Shown here one piece after another: positions 16,690-25,278 of a DNA stretch of 64,000 bases. The DNA comes from Arthrobacter sp. B6 (lineage in GTDB: Bacteria > Actinomycetota > Actinomycetes > Actinomycetales > Micrococcaceae). Location of the stretch: the NCBI RefSeq assembly GCF_001663775.1, contig NZ_KV467169.1:635206-699205 (forward strand), in the 5' to 3' direction. Position 1 is the first letter of the stretch, and every line of letters begins with the position of its first letter. Position numbers and translations under genes: made by a program. The notes under the pieces are model-generated. The model did no database searches and had not been told where the DNA came from. It saw only the letters and a program-made list of their open reading frames with translations.

Positions 16690-17553
16690 ATGCGCGGAAT
16701 AATCCTTGCCGGCGGAACCGGCTCACGTCTTCACCCCATCACGCACGGCATCAGCAAACAGCTCGTCCCTGTGTACGACAAGCCGATGATTTACTACCCG
16801 CTGTCAACGCTTATCCTTGCGGGCATCCGGGACATCCTGGTTATCACCACTCCCCACGACGCAGAGCAGTTTCAGCGCCTGCTCGGTGACGGGTCCCAGT
16901 TCGGCATCAGCCTGACCTATGTCCAGCAGCCGTCTCCGGACGGACTCGCTCAGGCATTTATTCTCGGTGAAGAGCACATCGGTGGTGAAACGGTTGCCCT
17001 TGTCCTGGGAGACAACATCTTCTACGGCCAGGGCATGGGAACACAGCTTCGCAAGCACGCCGACATCGAAGGCGGCGCCGTGTTCGGTTACTGGGTCAAA
17101 GACCCCAAGGCCTATGGCGTTGTGGAATTCGACGGCGATGGGAAGGCCATCTCGCTGGAAGAGAAGCCGGCCAAGCCGAAATCCCATTATGCCGTGCCTG
17201 GTCTTTACTTCTACGACAACGACGTCGTGGAAATTTCCAAGAACCTCAAGCCTTCGCCCAGGGGCGAACTCGAAATCACCGACGTGAACCGCACCTACCT
17301 GGAGTCGGGGAAGCTGCGCGTCGAGATCCTCCCCCGCGGCACAGCGTGGCTGGACACCGGAACCTTCAACGACCTCAACGACGCTTCCAACTTCATCCGG
17401 ACTGTGGAAAACCGGCAAGGGCTGAAGATCGGTGCCCCCGAGGAGATAGCGTGGCGGCAGGGCTTCCTGACCGACAATGAGCTCCGCGAAAGGGCTGAGC
17501 CGTTGGTCAAGAGCGGCTACGGAGCGTACCTCCTCGGCTTGCTCGAGCCGTAG
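16690..17553 (+). CDS. rfbA: Glucose-1-phosphate thymidylyltransferase
   Basis: A 287-residue enzyme that makes dTDP-glucose from glucose-1-phosphate and dTTP, the entry step to dTDP-L-rhamnose. The N-terminal RGIILAGGTGSRLHPIT is the nucleotide-binding signature, followed by KQLVPVYDKPMIYYPLS, GDNIFYG, EEKPAKPKS and GTAWLDTGT. Length is normal for the short form. AAGGA lies 8-12 nt before the ATG. The remaining rhamnose genes are 6 kb away on the other strand, so the pathway is split into two transcription units. Confidence 0.97.
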   Translation: MRGIILAGGTGSRLHPITHGISKQLVPVYDKPMIYYPLSTLILAGIRDILVITTPHDAEQFQRLLGDGSQFGISLTYVQQPSPDGLAQAFILGEEHIGGETVALVLGDNIFYGQGMGTQLRKHADIEGGAVFGYWVKDPKAYGVVEFDGDGKAISLEEKPAKPKSHYAVPGLYFYDNDVVEISKNLKPSPRGELEITDVNRTYLESGKLRVEILPRGTAWLDTGTFNDLNDASNFIRTVENRQGLKIGAPEEIAWRQGFLTDNELRERAEPLVKSGYGAYLLGLLEP

Positions 17554-17561
17554 CAAGCCAG

Positions 17562-19532
17562 ATGTGGTTGCCCGTCCTTCCGCAAATCCTCCTCGCTGCA
17601 CTCCTGCTGCTGGTTCCTGGCCTCGTCGTCGCCCTTGCACTGCGTTTCAGGTCCTTTGACGCCATAGCCCTCGCACCCGCGCTGTCCGTCGGCATCCTGG
17701 TCATCACTGCAACCGGCGCCCCGTTCCTAGGAGTGCCATTCGGCGTCCTGCCTGTCGGCGTCGCGACGGCTTTGTTTGCCGCCGCAGGATTCTTCCTTGG
17801 CCGGCTCCAGCCGGAGCAGGAGCCGACGCGTACAAGCTCCTCGGCCACAGCTCGGTCGGCACCCTTCGCGGCGGTGACAATCGCCGCCGTGCTGCTGGCG
17901 TGGAGGACCGCGCAGGTCATCGGGGCTCCGGGATCCATCTCGCAGACCTACGACGCCGTATTCCATCTCAACTCCGTCCGGTTCGCGCTGGACACGGGCC
18001 AGGCGTCATCCTTGACCATCGGCGCCATGACCGGAGGAGGTTTTTATCCGGCAGGGTGGAACGCGGTAGCGACTTTTGTAGCCTCAACCACGGGTGCGGA
18101 CGTGCCCGTCGCCGTGAACGTCACCAGCATCGTCCTGGCATCGGTCTTTTGGCCCCTGAGCTGCCTCCTGATGACAACCTGGATCGCGGGACGCCGGTCG
18201 GCCGCAACAATTGCCGCCGGCATCGCCTGCGCCTCGTTGGGCGCCTTCCCGCTGTTGATGATGGACTTCGGTGTGCTTTATCCGAACCTGCTCGCGATCA
18301 GCATCCTCCCGGCAAGCATCGCCCTTGCCGCCCGGATCACAGGAGCCGCAACGACGCAGGGATGGGGCATGCCGGCAGTCCTGGCTCTGCTCCTGAGCCT
18401 CGCAGGCCTCGTTGTGTCCCATCCGACGACCTTTATGGCCTGGCTTGTGTGGACGCTTCCGATGGTCGGCTTCTGCGTTTATAAGTCGGCCCCGCGGCTC
18501 TGGAATGACCGGAGCGCCAACAGGCGGCAGTTCAACCTCTACGCGGCCGGGGTTGTTGGATACTGCCTTGTTTTCCTGGCCCTGTGGCTCTTCCTGAGGC
18601 CACCCGAGGAGGCCTCATTCTGGGGTCCCTATCACACGGTCCCCCAGGCTCTGGGTGAGGCCCTCTTTCTCGCACCCATGGGACTCGCCCCTGCGTGGCT
18701 TGTGGCACCTTTGGCACTCCTCGGTCTCTGGTCCTGCTTCAGGAGGAACCAAAGCTTCGCCTGGGCCGGAACTGCCTTCCTCATTTTCTCTGCGATCTTC
18801 GTGGTTGTTTCAGGGTTTCCGATCTCGCCGATCAGAAACTTCCTCGCTGGTGTCTGGTACAACGACAGTTACCGCGTCGCCGCCCTGCTTCCCGTGGCTG
18901 CCGTGCTCCTGGTGGCCATCGGCGTGAACTGGGCGGACGCCAAACTACGGACAGGCCTGTCGCCGCGCCCGGTCAGGAGAGTCTTCCAGCGGCTTCCTGA
19001 CCCCGCGGGCAGACTGCGTTTGCTCCGGATCGCCGGCATTGGCGTCCTCTCCGTGGCTGCCGTTGCGTTGGGACAACAGGGTGGCGTGCAGCACGAGGTT
19101 GCCCTGGCGTCGACGCGCTACGCCATCAACGACGATTCACCGCTTGTGTCGAAGGACGAACTGGAACTCATGGAGCGGCTACCGGAGACAGTGCCGGCCG
19201 ATGCTGTCCTGCTGGGAAATCCCTACACCGGAGCAGCACTTTCCTACGCGATCGGTGACCGGAAGGCCGCGCAGATGCACATCCTCAGTTACGTGTCCCC
19301 TGAACTGCAGGAGATCTACAACGACCTCGGCGCCGTAGACACTGACCCTGACGTTTGCAGCGCGGTCAGGAGTGCAAACGCCTTCTACGTCCTCGACTTC
19401 GGCTCCAAGGAAGTCCATGGCGGAAGCCACACTCCGGCCGGGCTCAGGCACCTGGACCGGAATCCGGGTGTGCAGCTGGTGGACAGCCAGGGCGAGGCCA
19501 CGCTTTACCGCATCACCGCCTGTGGCAGCTGA
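17562..19532 (+). CDS. DUF6541 family membrane protein
   Basis: A 656-residue polytopic protein starting 8 nt after rfbA. It has many hydrophobic segments and the extracytoplasmic motifs ISQTYDAVFHLNSVRF and FYPAGWNAVATF typical of DUF6541. VVSHPTT and a C-terminal soluble part of about 130 residues follow. DUF6541 proteins occur in actinobacterial cell-wall glycan loci and look like GT-C transferases; function is not proven. The stop codon lies within the left arm of a strong hairpin shared with the convergent ABC transporter gene. Confidence 0.82.
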   Translation: MWLPVLPQILLAALLLLVPGLVVALALRFRSFDAIALAPALSVGILVITATGAPFLGVPFGVLPVGVATALFAAAGFFLGRLQPEQEPTRTSSSATARSAPFAAVTIAAVLLAWRTAQVIGAPGSISQTYDAVFHLNSVRFALDTGQASSLTIGAMTGGGFYPAGWNAVATFVASTTGADVPVAVNVTSIVLASVFWPLSCLLMTTWIAGRRSAATIAAGIACASLGAFPLLMMDFGVLYPNLLAISILPASIALAARITGAATTQGWGMPAVLALLLSLAGLVVSHPTTFMAWLVWTLPMVGFCVYKSAPRLWNDRSANRRQFNLYAAGVVGYCLVFLALWLFLRPPEEASFWGPYHTVPQALGEALFLAPMGLAPAWLVAPLALLGLWSCFRRNQSFAWAGTAFLIFSAIFVVVSGFPISPIRNFLAGVWYNDSYRVAALLPVAAVLLVAIGVNWADAKLRTGLSPRPVRRVFQRLPDPAGRLRLLRIAGIGVLSVAAVALGQQGGVQHEVALASTRYAINDDSPLVSKDELELMERLPETVPADAVLLGNPYTGAALSYAIGDRKAAQMHILSYVSPELQEIYNDLGAVDTDPDVCSAVRSANAFYVLDFGSKEVHGGSHTPAGLRHLDRNPGVQLVDSQGEATLYRITACGS

Positions 19533-19557
19533 CCGGGGTTGACACCCCGGTCAGCTG
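19526..19557. terminator. Perfect 13-bp hairpin between convergent genes
   Basis: CAGCTGACCGGGG (19526-19538) is the exact reverse complement of CCCCGGTCAGCTG (19545-19557) with a 6-nt loop. It overlaps the stop codon of the DUF6541 gene and lies 17 nt from the end of the convergent ABC ATPase gene. No U-run follows, so a bidirectional hairpin-only terminator is likely. Confidence 0.8.
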
Positions 19558-19574
19558 GTGGGGAGACCCCGGCC

Positions 19575-20324
19575 TCAGGCGGCCGTGCGGCTCCGAAGTT
19601 CGGCCACAACCTCATGCACTTCCCCGTCCATGATGACTTCGCCGTGTTCGAGGAGAATGCCCCGCTCACAGACCGTGGACACCAGATCCAGGTCGTGGCT
19701 GACCACAAAGAGGGTTTTACCCTTGTCCGACAGTTCCTTGATCTTGGCGATGCACTTGCGCTGGAACGGCTCATCCCCCACCGCGAGGATCTCATCGATG
19801 AGGAAAACCTCAGGGTCTGTGTGCACGGCAATGGAGAATGCCAGCCGCAGGTACATCCCGGACGAGTAGAACTTGACCTCGGTATCGATGAACTCCCCGA
19901 TCTCCGAGAATTCAACGATTGAATCGAACATGTCGTCGATCTGTTTCTCGGTCATGCCGAGGATCGCGCCATTGAGGTAGACGTTGTCGCGTCCGCTCAG
20001 GTCGTGGTGGAATCCCGCGCCTACCTCGATCAGGCCCGCAACGCGCCCGCGTGTGTGGACCGTCCCGCCGTCGGGCTGCAGAACGCCTGAAATCAGTTTC
20101 AAGAGCGTCGATTTTCCGGAGCCGTTGAGGCCCAGCAGGGCAACAGTCTCACCCTGCTGCACCTCGAGGGACACGTCTGTCAGTGCCATGAACTTCTTGG
20201 ACAGATCGCCCTTGCGTCCCTTGACCAGCCAGACCACAGCCTCCTTCATGGACCGGGTGTGGCGCAGGACGAACTGCTTGCGCAGCTTCTTGCAGCTGAT
20301 GGCCACGTGGCCTCTCGCAGTCAC
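19575..20324 (-). CDS. Polysaccharide ABC exporter ATPase (Wzt-like)
   Basis: A 249-residue ATPase of the Wzt/TagH class. It has the Walker A motif GLNGSGKST, an ABC signature YSSGMYLRL and Walker B VFLIDEILAVGD. These power export of lipid-linked cell-wall polymers. It lacks the extra C-terminal carbohydrate-binding domain of some Wzt proteins, like M. tuberculosis Rv3781. The GTG start at 20324 is fixed by AGGAG with 7-nt spacing and lies 1 nt after the permease stop, so the two are translationally coupled. The longer frame to 20381 is not used. Confidence 0.92.
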   Translation of the reverse strand: MTARGHVAISCKKLRKQFVLRHTRSMKEAVVWLVKGRKGDLSKKFMALTDVSLEVQQGETVALLGLNGSGKSTLLKLISGVLQPDGGTVHTRGRVAGLIEVGAGFHHDLSGRDNVYLNGAILGMTEKQIDDMFDSIVEFSEIGEFIDTEVKFYSSGMYLRLAFSIAVHTDPEVFLIDEILAVGDEPFQRKCIAKIKELSDKGKTLFVVSHDLDLVSTVCERGILLEHGEVIMDGEVHEVVAELRSRTAA

Positions 20325-20325
20325 G

Positions 20326-21195
20326 TTAAAGCTCCTGTGCAAAGTGGACGGCCGAGCGCCGGAAGGCCAGTTGGCCCACAAACAGCACAGCGATGGATAT
20401 AAGGAAGGCGACCGGAAGCCAGACCGTCATGAGATCCGGTGGCATCGAGGCGAGCTCCAGTTGGTCCTCGTTCAGCGTGGGGAACCAGAATGCCCAGTGG
20501 AAGATTTCCACGGCGACGGTCATGGGATTGAGCTGATACAGCCAGTACCAGGGCCCCATCACGTCCTTCACCATTGTCCACACGTAGAGCACCGGCGAAG
20601 CCCAGGTCACCACCATGAGGATCATGTCGACGATGTTTTCCGAATCACGGAAGTAGACGTTTGCGGCACTGAACAGGAGGCCAAGTCCGGTTGCCAGGAC
20701 TGAAACCAGTACAAAAGCCAGGACTGCGGCGGCCAACTGAAGGGCTGTGGGCGTCCACCCCGCTATGAGGCAGGCACCGATGAGCACCACCAGTTGGGGC
20801 AGGAAATGTGCCGCCGATACCCACACTGTTGCCACGGGAAACAGCTCACGGGGCAAGTAGATTTTTCGGATGAGGTCGCGGTTGTCCACGATGGACCTTG
20901 TGGCGTTGCCCAGCGACTCCGTAAAGAAGTTCACCAGCACTATGCCCGCGAACAGGTAGATGGCGTAGTTGGGGGTCCCCCGCTGGAGGTTCAGGAAGAT
21001 CCCCAACGCGACAAAGTAAATGAGGAACTGCATCAATGGCTTGACGTAAGACCACAGGAGGCCAAGAACGGACCCCCGGTAACGGACCTTGATCTCTTTC
21101 CGCACCAACAGCTTGAGAAGGAATCTGTGGTCATAGACGTCAAGCAGGCCGCGCCCCTGGCCCGGGCGGATCAGTTCTTCCGTGGTGCCTGCCAT
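20326..21195 (-). CDS. Polysaccharide ABC exporter permease (Wzm-like)
   Basis: A 289-residue ABC-2 permease. It begins with a cytoplasmic amphipathic part (LLKLLVRKEIKVRYRGSVLG, typical of Wzm/TagG), then six hydrophobic segments, including IYLFAGIVLVNFFTESLGNA. With the following ATPase it forms the exporter for a lipid-linked polymer. Its ATG directly abuts the stop of the GlfT2-like gene, so synthesis and export are encoded on one transcript. M. tuberculosis pairs Rv3783 and Rv3781 with a galactofuranosyltransferase in the same way. Confidence 0.92.
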   Translation of the reverse strand: MAGTTEELIRPGQGRGLLDVYDHRFLLKLLVRKEIKVRYRGSVLGLLWSYVKPLMQFLIYFVALGIFLNLQRGTPNYAIYLFAGIVLVNFFTESLGNATRSIVDNRDLIRKIYLPRELFPVATVWVSAAHFLPQLVVLIGACLIAGWTPTALQLAAAVLAFVLVSVLATGLGLLFSAANVYFRDSENIVDMILMVVTWASPVLYVWTMVKDVMGPWYWLYQLNPMTVAVEIFHWAFWFPTLNEDQLELASMPPDLMTVWLPVAFLISIAVLFVGQLAFRRSAVHFAQEL

Positions 21196-23184
21196 CTACT
21201 TCGAATCCTCCGAAGCATCAAAGGTTTTCTTCCACGACTCCATCGAGCTGACCTCGGCCACAGCGTTGCGGTACTGCTCGGCCAGGCGGTCCCACTCACG
21301 GAAAAGCCGGACGTGCAGGCGGGTTGCCTCCGTCAGCATAGACTTCAGCTTCTTGGGGTCGCGCTGGTACCAGGATGCGCCCGTACCTTCGGCGTTGGAA
21401 ACCACCACGCTGTCGTAGTGGGCTACCCGGAACCAGCGGTTGTCCCGGTGGGCAAGATACCCCTGGGGGCGCTCGGCGCTCTCTGGACCCGGTGCCTTGA
21501 TCAGCTGCCGGGCTACAGTCTTGATGCCCCAGGGAATGAGTTCCTTCTTGTTGGGCATTCCGACGACGGTGCCCCCCATCGGACCTCGGCCCAGTTTCGG
21601 TGCGGGGAAGTCATCGACGTCGTCCTTCAGCTGGGCGTCCGGGTAGGAAGCCTTCAGTGCATTGATTTCAGGCAACTTGGTGCCGAGCACCCGATGGAGG
21701 TCCTCTGGCCCCTTGAAAAGGTCCTTCAAAGCCTCGATGCGGCCGTGTTCGGTGAAATACTGCATGGATACCAAGTGCTTGACGTCGGACTGCACGGACT
21801 CCCGCAGCACACGACCGCCCTTGGGATATGGGCTGTGGATCAAGGTGGTGATCAATCGGTTGCGTTCGTGGAAGTACGCCTGCCATCCGACGAGGTCGTC
21901 CTTATCGATCCATGAAACATGCCAGACGGCAGCGCCGGGGAGGGACACAGTGGCGAATCCGGCTTCCCGCGCACGAAGGCCGTATTCGGCGTCATCCCAT
22001 TTAATGAACAGTGGCAGGGAAAGACCGATCTCCCTGATGACTTCGGTGGGAATCAGGCACATCCACCAGCCGTTGTAGTCCACGTCCACGCGCCGATGCA
22101 GCCACGCGGTCTGGCGGAGGTTCGCGATGCTGAAGTCATGCCGTACTTCCATGTCCGCGTGCGGCAGGGCCGGCACGATCCGGAACGGGTCAACGACCTC
22201 GCCGAAGGTGTGGAGCACGCTGCGGTTGTAAAGGTCGAACATGTGGCCGCCCACGATGGTCGGCTTTTTGCAGTGGTCAGCGAAGGTCAGCAGCCGTACG
22301 ATGCTTTCCGGTTCGACCACAATGTCGTCGTCTAGGAGCAGCACGTAGTCGCTGCCGTTCTCCACCGACTCGTACATCCCGCGCGCGAACCCGCCGGACC
22401 CGCCCAGGTTCGCCTGGTTGATGACCCTGAGCTTTCCGCCCAGCGATTCCTTGACGGCGGCAAAGCCGTCCTCTGCCTCGACCTTTTGTGTCCCCTGGTC
22501 AACGATCAGGATCTCTTTGACGTTCTCGAGGACCCCAGGATTGTCTGCCAGGATGCGGGCGTTATTCAGGCAGAAATCGGGCTTGTTCATTGTGGTGATC
22601 TCAAGGGTGACCTGGCCCTTGGAGTCACGGCTGCTCTCGGCCTGCCACTCTGCGTTCTCCAACAGAAGCTCGCCCGAACTTGCCGCCAGGTCAAACCAGT
22701 ACCAGCCGCCGTCGCCAAACGGCTTCAGCGTGAGATCAAAGACAGACGTGGCAGCGCCGTCGACGTGTTTGCCATCAACTCGCTGTACCGACCCGCGCGC
22801 GTTCGACTTATAGACGGTGACAGTTCCGGTGCCGCTCGTTTTGACCTCCAAGCGAACGTCCCGGACCGTGGTCCAGCGCTTCCAATAACTTGCCGGAAAC
22901 GCGTTGAAGTACGTGCCAAATGACATCTGCTCACCCGAGCGCACGCGCATGGACTGCCTCGTCAGCAGGTCCTCGAAATGCGCCTCACGGCTGCCAGAGC
23001 TGAACATCTGCAGCTTCTGCTCCGGCAGCTTGGGCGTCCGCGCCAGCTCGTCATTCTCCCGAAGCCGTATACCGCTGGCCGTGCCGGCGTCAACGTAAAG
23101 TGACACAGTGTCCATTTGGTCTGCGGATGGAAGGATCACCCTCTGCACAGTTGACCATGTCTTTGACGCTGTCGTCCCGCTCAT
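21196..23184 (-). CDS. glfT2: GlfT2-like galactofuranosyltransferase
   Basis: A 662-residue enzyme matching the GlfT2 family, which polymerises galactofuranose from UDP-Galf. An N-terminal beta-rich region (1-200) precedes the GT-A domain. That domain has TTMNKPDF, NQANLGGSGGFARGMYE, the metal site LLLDDDI, NGWWMCLIP, the catalytic IKWDDAEYGLRA and WHVSWIDKDD with the third metal ligand. Mycobacterial GlfT2 is about 640 residues, so length fits. The ATG overlaps the glf stop by 4 nt (ATGA). The presence of glf upstream and the ABC exporter downstream strongly supports a galactan-type polymer. No GlfT1-type priming enzyme is seen here. Confidence 0.9.
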   Translation of the reverse strand: MSGTTASKTWSTVQRVILPSADQMDTVSLYVDAGTASGIRLRENDELARTPKLPEQKLQMFSSGSREAHFEDLLTRQSMRVRSGEQMSFGTYFNAFPASYWKRWTTVRDVRLEVKTSGTGTVTVYKSNARGSVQRVDGKHVDGAATSVFDLTLKPFGDGGWYWFDLAASSGELLLENAEWQAESSRDSKGQVTLEITTMNKPDFCLNNARILADNPGVLENVKEILIVDQGTQKVEAEDGFAAVKESLGGKLRVINQANLGGSGGFARGMYESVENGSDYVLLLDDDIVVEPESIVRLLTFADHCKKPTIVGGHMFDLYNRSVLHTFGEVVDPFRIVPALPHADMEVRHDFSIANLRQTAWLHRRVDVDYNGWWMCLIPTEVIREIGLSLPLFIKWDDAEYGLRAREAGFATVSLPGAAVWHVSWIDKDDLVGWQAYFHERNRLITTLIHSPYPKGGRVLRESVQSDVKHLVSMQYFTEHGRIEALKDLFKGPEDLHRVLGTKLPEINALKASYPDAQLKDDVDDFPAPKLGRGPMGGTVVGMPNKKELIPWGIKTVARQLIKAPGPESAERPQGYLAHRDNRWFRVAHYDSVVVSNAEGTGASWYQRDPKKLKSMLTEATRLHVRLFREWDRLAEQYRNAVAEVSSMESWKKTFDASEDSK

Positions 23185-24368
23185 GCGTCCACTCCTCCAC
23201 TTTCAAGCTTTGCGCCGCCGTTGAAGTGCGGCCGGATCTTGTTGTCAAACATTGTCAGGGCCGAGCCGATGGCCATGTGCATGTCAAGGTACTTGTACGT
23301 GCCCAGCCGCCCGCCGAAAAGCACGTTCTGCTCAGCGGCGGCGAGGTCGCGGTATTTGAGAAGCCTCTCCCTGTCCGCGGCCGTGTTGATCGGGTAGTAC
23401 GGCTCATCACCCTTTTCGGCCGCACGGGAAAACTCTCGCATGATGACGGTTTTGTCTGTCCGGTAATCACGCTCCGGGTGGAAATGGCGGGGTTCGATGA
23501 TCCTGGTAAACGCCACGTCGGCGTCGTTGTAGTTCATCACGGACGTACCCTGGAAGTCCCCGACGTCCAGCACTTCTTCCTCGAAGTCGATGGTTCGCCA
23601 GGACAAGTCGCCTTCTGCGTAGTCGAAGTACCGGTCCACCGGGCCGGTGTAGATCACCGGAATTTCGCCGACGACCTTGCCTTTGCTGTACTCGTGCGTT
23701 TCATCGAAGAAGTCGGTGTTGAGCCGCACCTCGATGTTCGGATGCTCCGCCATCTTCTCAATCCAGGCGGTGTAACCATTCGTGGGCAGGCCCTCGTACG
23801 TGTCGTTGAAGTATCGGTTGTCGTAGTTGTACCGCACCGGGAGCCGGGAGATGATGCCAGCGGGCAGGTCCTTCGGATCCGTCTGCCACTGCTTGCCGGT
23901 GTAATGCTTGATGAAGGCCTCATAGAGCGGCCGGCCAATGAGCTGGATGCCCTTGTCGTTCAGGTTCTGGGGGTCAGTCCCTGCGAGCTCTCCGGCCTGC
24001 TCCTGGATCAGTGTTTGTGCCTGGCCCGGTGTCAGATTCGCACGGAAGAACTGGTTAATGGTCGCCAGGTTGATGGGCAGCGAATAAACCTCGCCCCTGT
24101 GCACGCCATAGACCTTGTGGACGTAGTTCGTGAAACTCGTGAACCGGTTGACGTACTCCCACACCCTCTCATTGGACGTGTGGAAAAGGTGGGCACCGTA
24201 GCGGTGTACCTCGATCCCTGTCTGCTCTTCTTTTTCGCTGTAGGCGTTCCCACCGATGTGGTGTCGGCGGTCGATGACAACCACCTTCAAGCCGAGCTCA
24301 GTCGCGGCCTGTTCTGCGATTGTCAGGCCAAAAAAGCCCGACCCTACAATGACGAGGTCAGCAGTCAC
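23181..24368 (-). CDS. glf: UDP-galactopyranose mutase
   Basis: A 395-residue flavoprotein that converts UDP-galactopyranose to UDP-galactofuranose. It has the FAD motif VGSGFFGLTIAEQ, HIGGNAYSE, YGAHLFHTSN, QWQTDPK, YTGPVDRYFDYAEG and FGGRLGTYKYLDMH, all hallmark segments. The GTG start at 24368 follows GGAG with 5-nt spacing; the frame upstream is open but not conserved. It is coupled to the GlfT2-like gene by an ATGA overlap. A plus-strand open frame of 441 codons lies opposite and is a shadow. Confidence 0.97.
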   Translation of the reverse strand: MTADLVIVGSGFFGLTIAEQAATELGLKVVVIDRRHHIGGNAYSEKEEQTGIEVHRYGAHLFHTSNERVWEYVNRFTSFTNYVHKVYGVHRGEVYSLPINLATINQFFRANLTPGQAQTLIQEQAGELAGTDPQNLNDKGIQLIGRPLYEAFIKHYTGKQWQTDPKDLPAGIISRLPVRYNYDNRYFNDTYEGLPTNGYTAWIEKMAEHPNIEVRLNTDFFDETHEYSKGKVVGEIPVIYTGPVDRYFDYAEGDLSWRTIDFEEEVLDVGDFQGTSVMNYNDADVAFTRIIEPRHFHPERDYRTDKTVIMREFSRAAEKGDEPYYPINTAADRERLLKYRDLAAAEQNVLFGGRLGTYKYLDMHMAIGSALTMFDNKIRPHFNGGAKLESGGVDA

Positions 24369-24483
24369 AAAATCTCCAGTTTCGAATACGGGCAGCGCGA
24401 TGTTGTGCAAAGTCTGCTGTTCTAGCCTACCCGAGACGCTGGAGCGGCTGGCCAATCCCTATGGGCGGCCGGCTCCGAACCAT

Positions 24484-25074
24484 TCAGTCCGCCGCCTCGC
24501 TCAGGGCTCCGTTCTGCTCCGAGTAGCGGGAGCCTGTCCGCGGACACACCCATACCCCGTCGTCCTCCACCAGGGGGAGCCCGGCCTTCCCCACCCAGCC
24601 GATGCGCCGGGCCGGCACACCGGCCATCAGGGCATAGTCCGGGACGTCACGTGTTACAACCGCACCAGCCGCGATGGTTGCCCACGTGCCGATGGTCAGC
24701 GGTGCTATGCAGACGGTACGGGCACCGATCGCGGCACCTTCCTTAATGGTGACCCCGACTTTGTCCCAGTCATCCTCCGTCTTGAGCGAGCCGTCTGCGT
24801 TTATTGCCCGGGGGAAGACATCATTGGTCAACACGACCGCTGGCCCGATAAAGACCCCGTCGCCCAGGACCGCGGGCTCGTAGACCAGGGCGTAGTTCTG
24901 GACTTTGCAGTTGTTGCCCACCTGCACGCCGGGACCGATGTAGGCGCCGCGGCCGACGATGCAGTTCTCCCCCAGCGTGGCCTTTTCGCGGACCTGGGCC
25001 AGATGCCAGATTTTTGACCCCTCACCGATGGCTGCGCTGGCTGAAACGTCGGCGGTCGTTTCCACTGAAATCAC
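24484..25074 (-). CDS. WbpD-like sugar N-acetyltransferase
   Basis: A 196-residue left-handed beta-helix acyltransferase. Hexapeptide repeats run from IGEGSKIWHLAQVREKATLG through CIVGRGAYIGPGVQVGNNCKVQN to IGTWATIAAGAVVTRDV. The GVPARRIGWVGKAG segment and a C-terminal CPRTGSRY tail match WbpD/UDP-3-amino-sugar acetyltransferases. The frame is open to 25275, but the GTG at 25074 is preceded by AAGGAG at 8-nt spacing and matches the usual N-terminus. It probably modifies an amino sugar nucleotide for the glycan locus; no matching aminotransferase or oxidase is in the window. Confidence 0.8.
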   Translation of the reverse strand: MISVETTADVSASAAIGEGSKIWHLAQVREKATLGENCIVGRGAYIGPGVQVGNNCKVQNYALVYEPAVLGDGVFIGPAVVLTNDVFPRAINADGSLKTEDDWDKVGVTIKEGAAIGARTVCIAPLTIGTWATIAAGAVVTRDVPDYALMAGVPARRIGWVGKAGLPLVEDDGVWVCPRTGSRYSEQNGALSEAAD

Positions 25075-25278
25075 GGGGATCGCTCCTTCTGCTGGCGCGG
25101 CTCGGACGATCTGAGCGGCAGGTGTCACTGATCCTAATCCAGGCTGAGTCCGTCCGACAGTAGCCGTTTCCCCAATACCCGCGGTGGTTATCCACATGGG
25201 ACAGCTCAGACGGGACAGTCCGCCGGCACTGTTACTAGCGTGGACGTGTGTAGACCGGCCCACCGTTAGGAACACATC

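Noticed and set aside
23100..24425. A 441-codon plus-strand open frame
   Set aside because: It lies opposite glf, whose hallmark motifs are unmistakable. Composition fits an antisense shadow.
24385..24483. Imperfect inverted repeat between glf and the acetyltransferase gene as a terminator
   Set aside because: Arms match for only about five continuous bases; not convincing.
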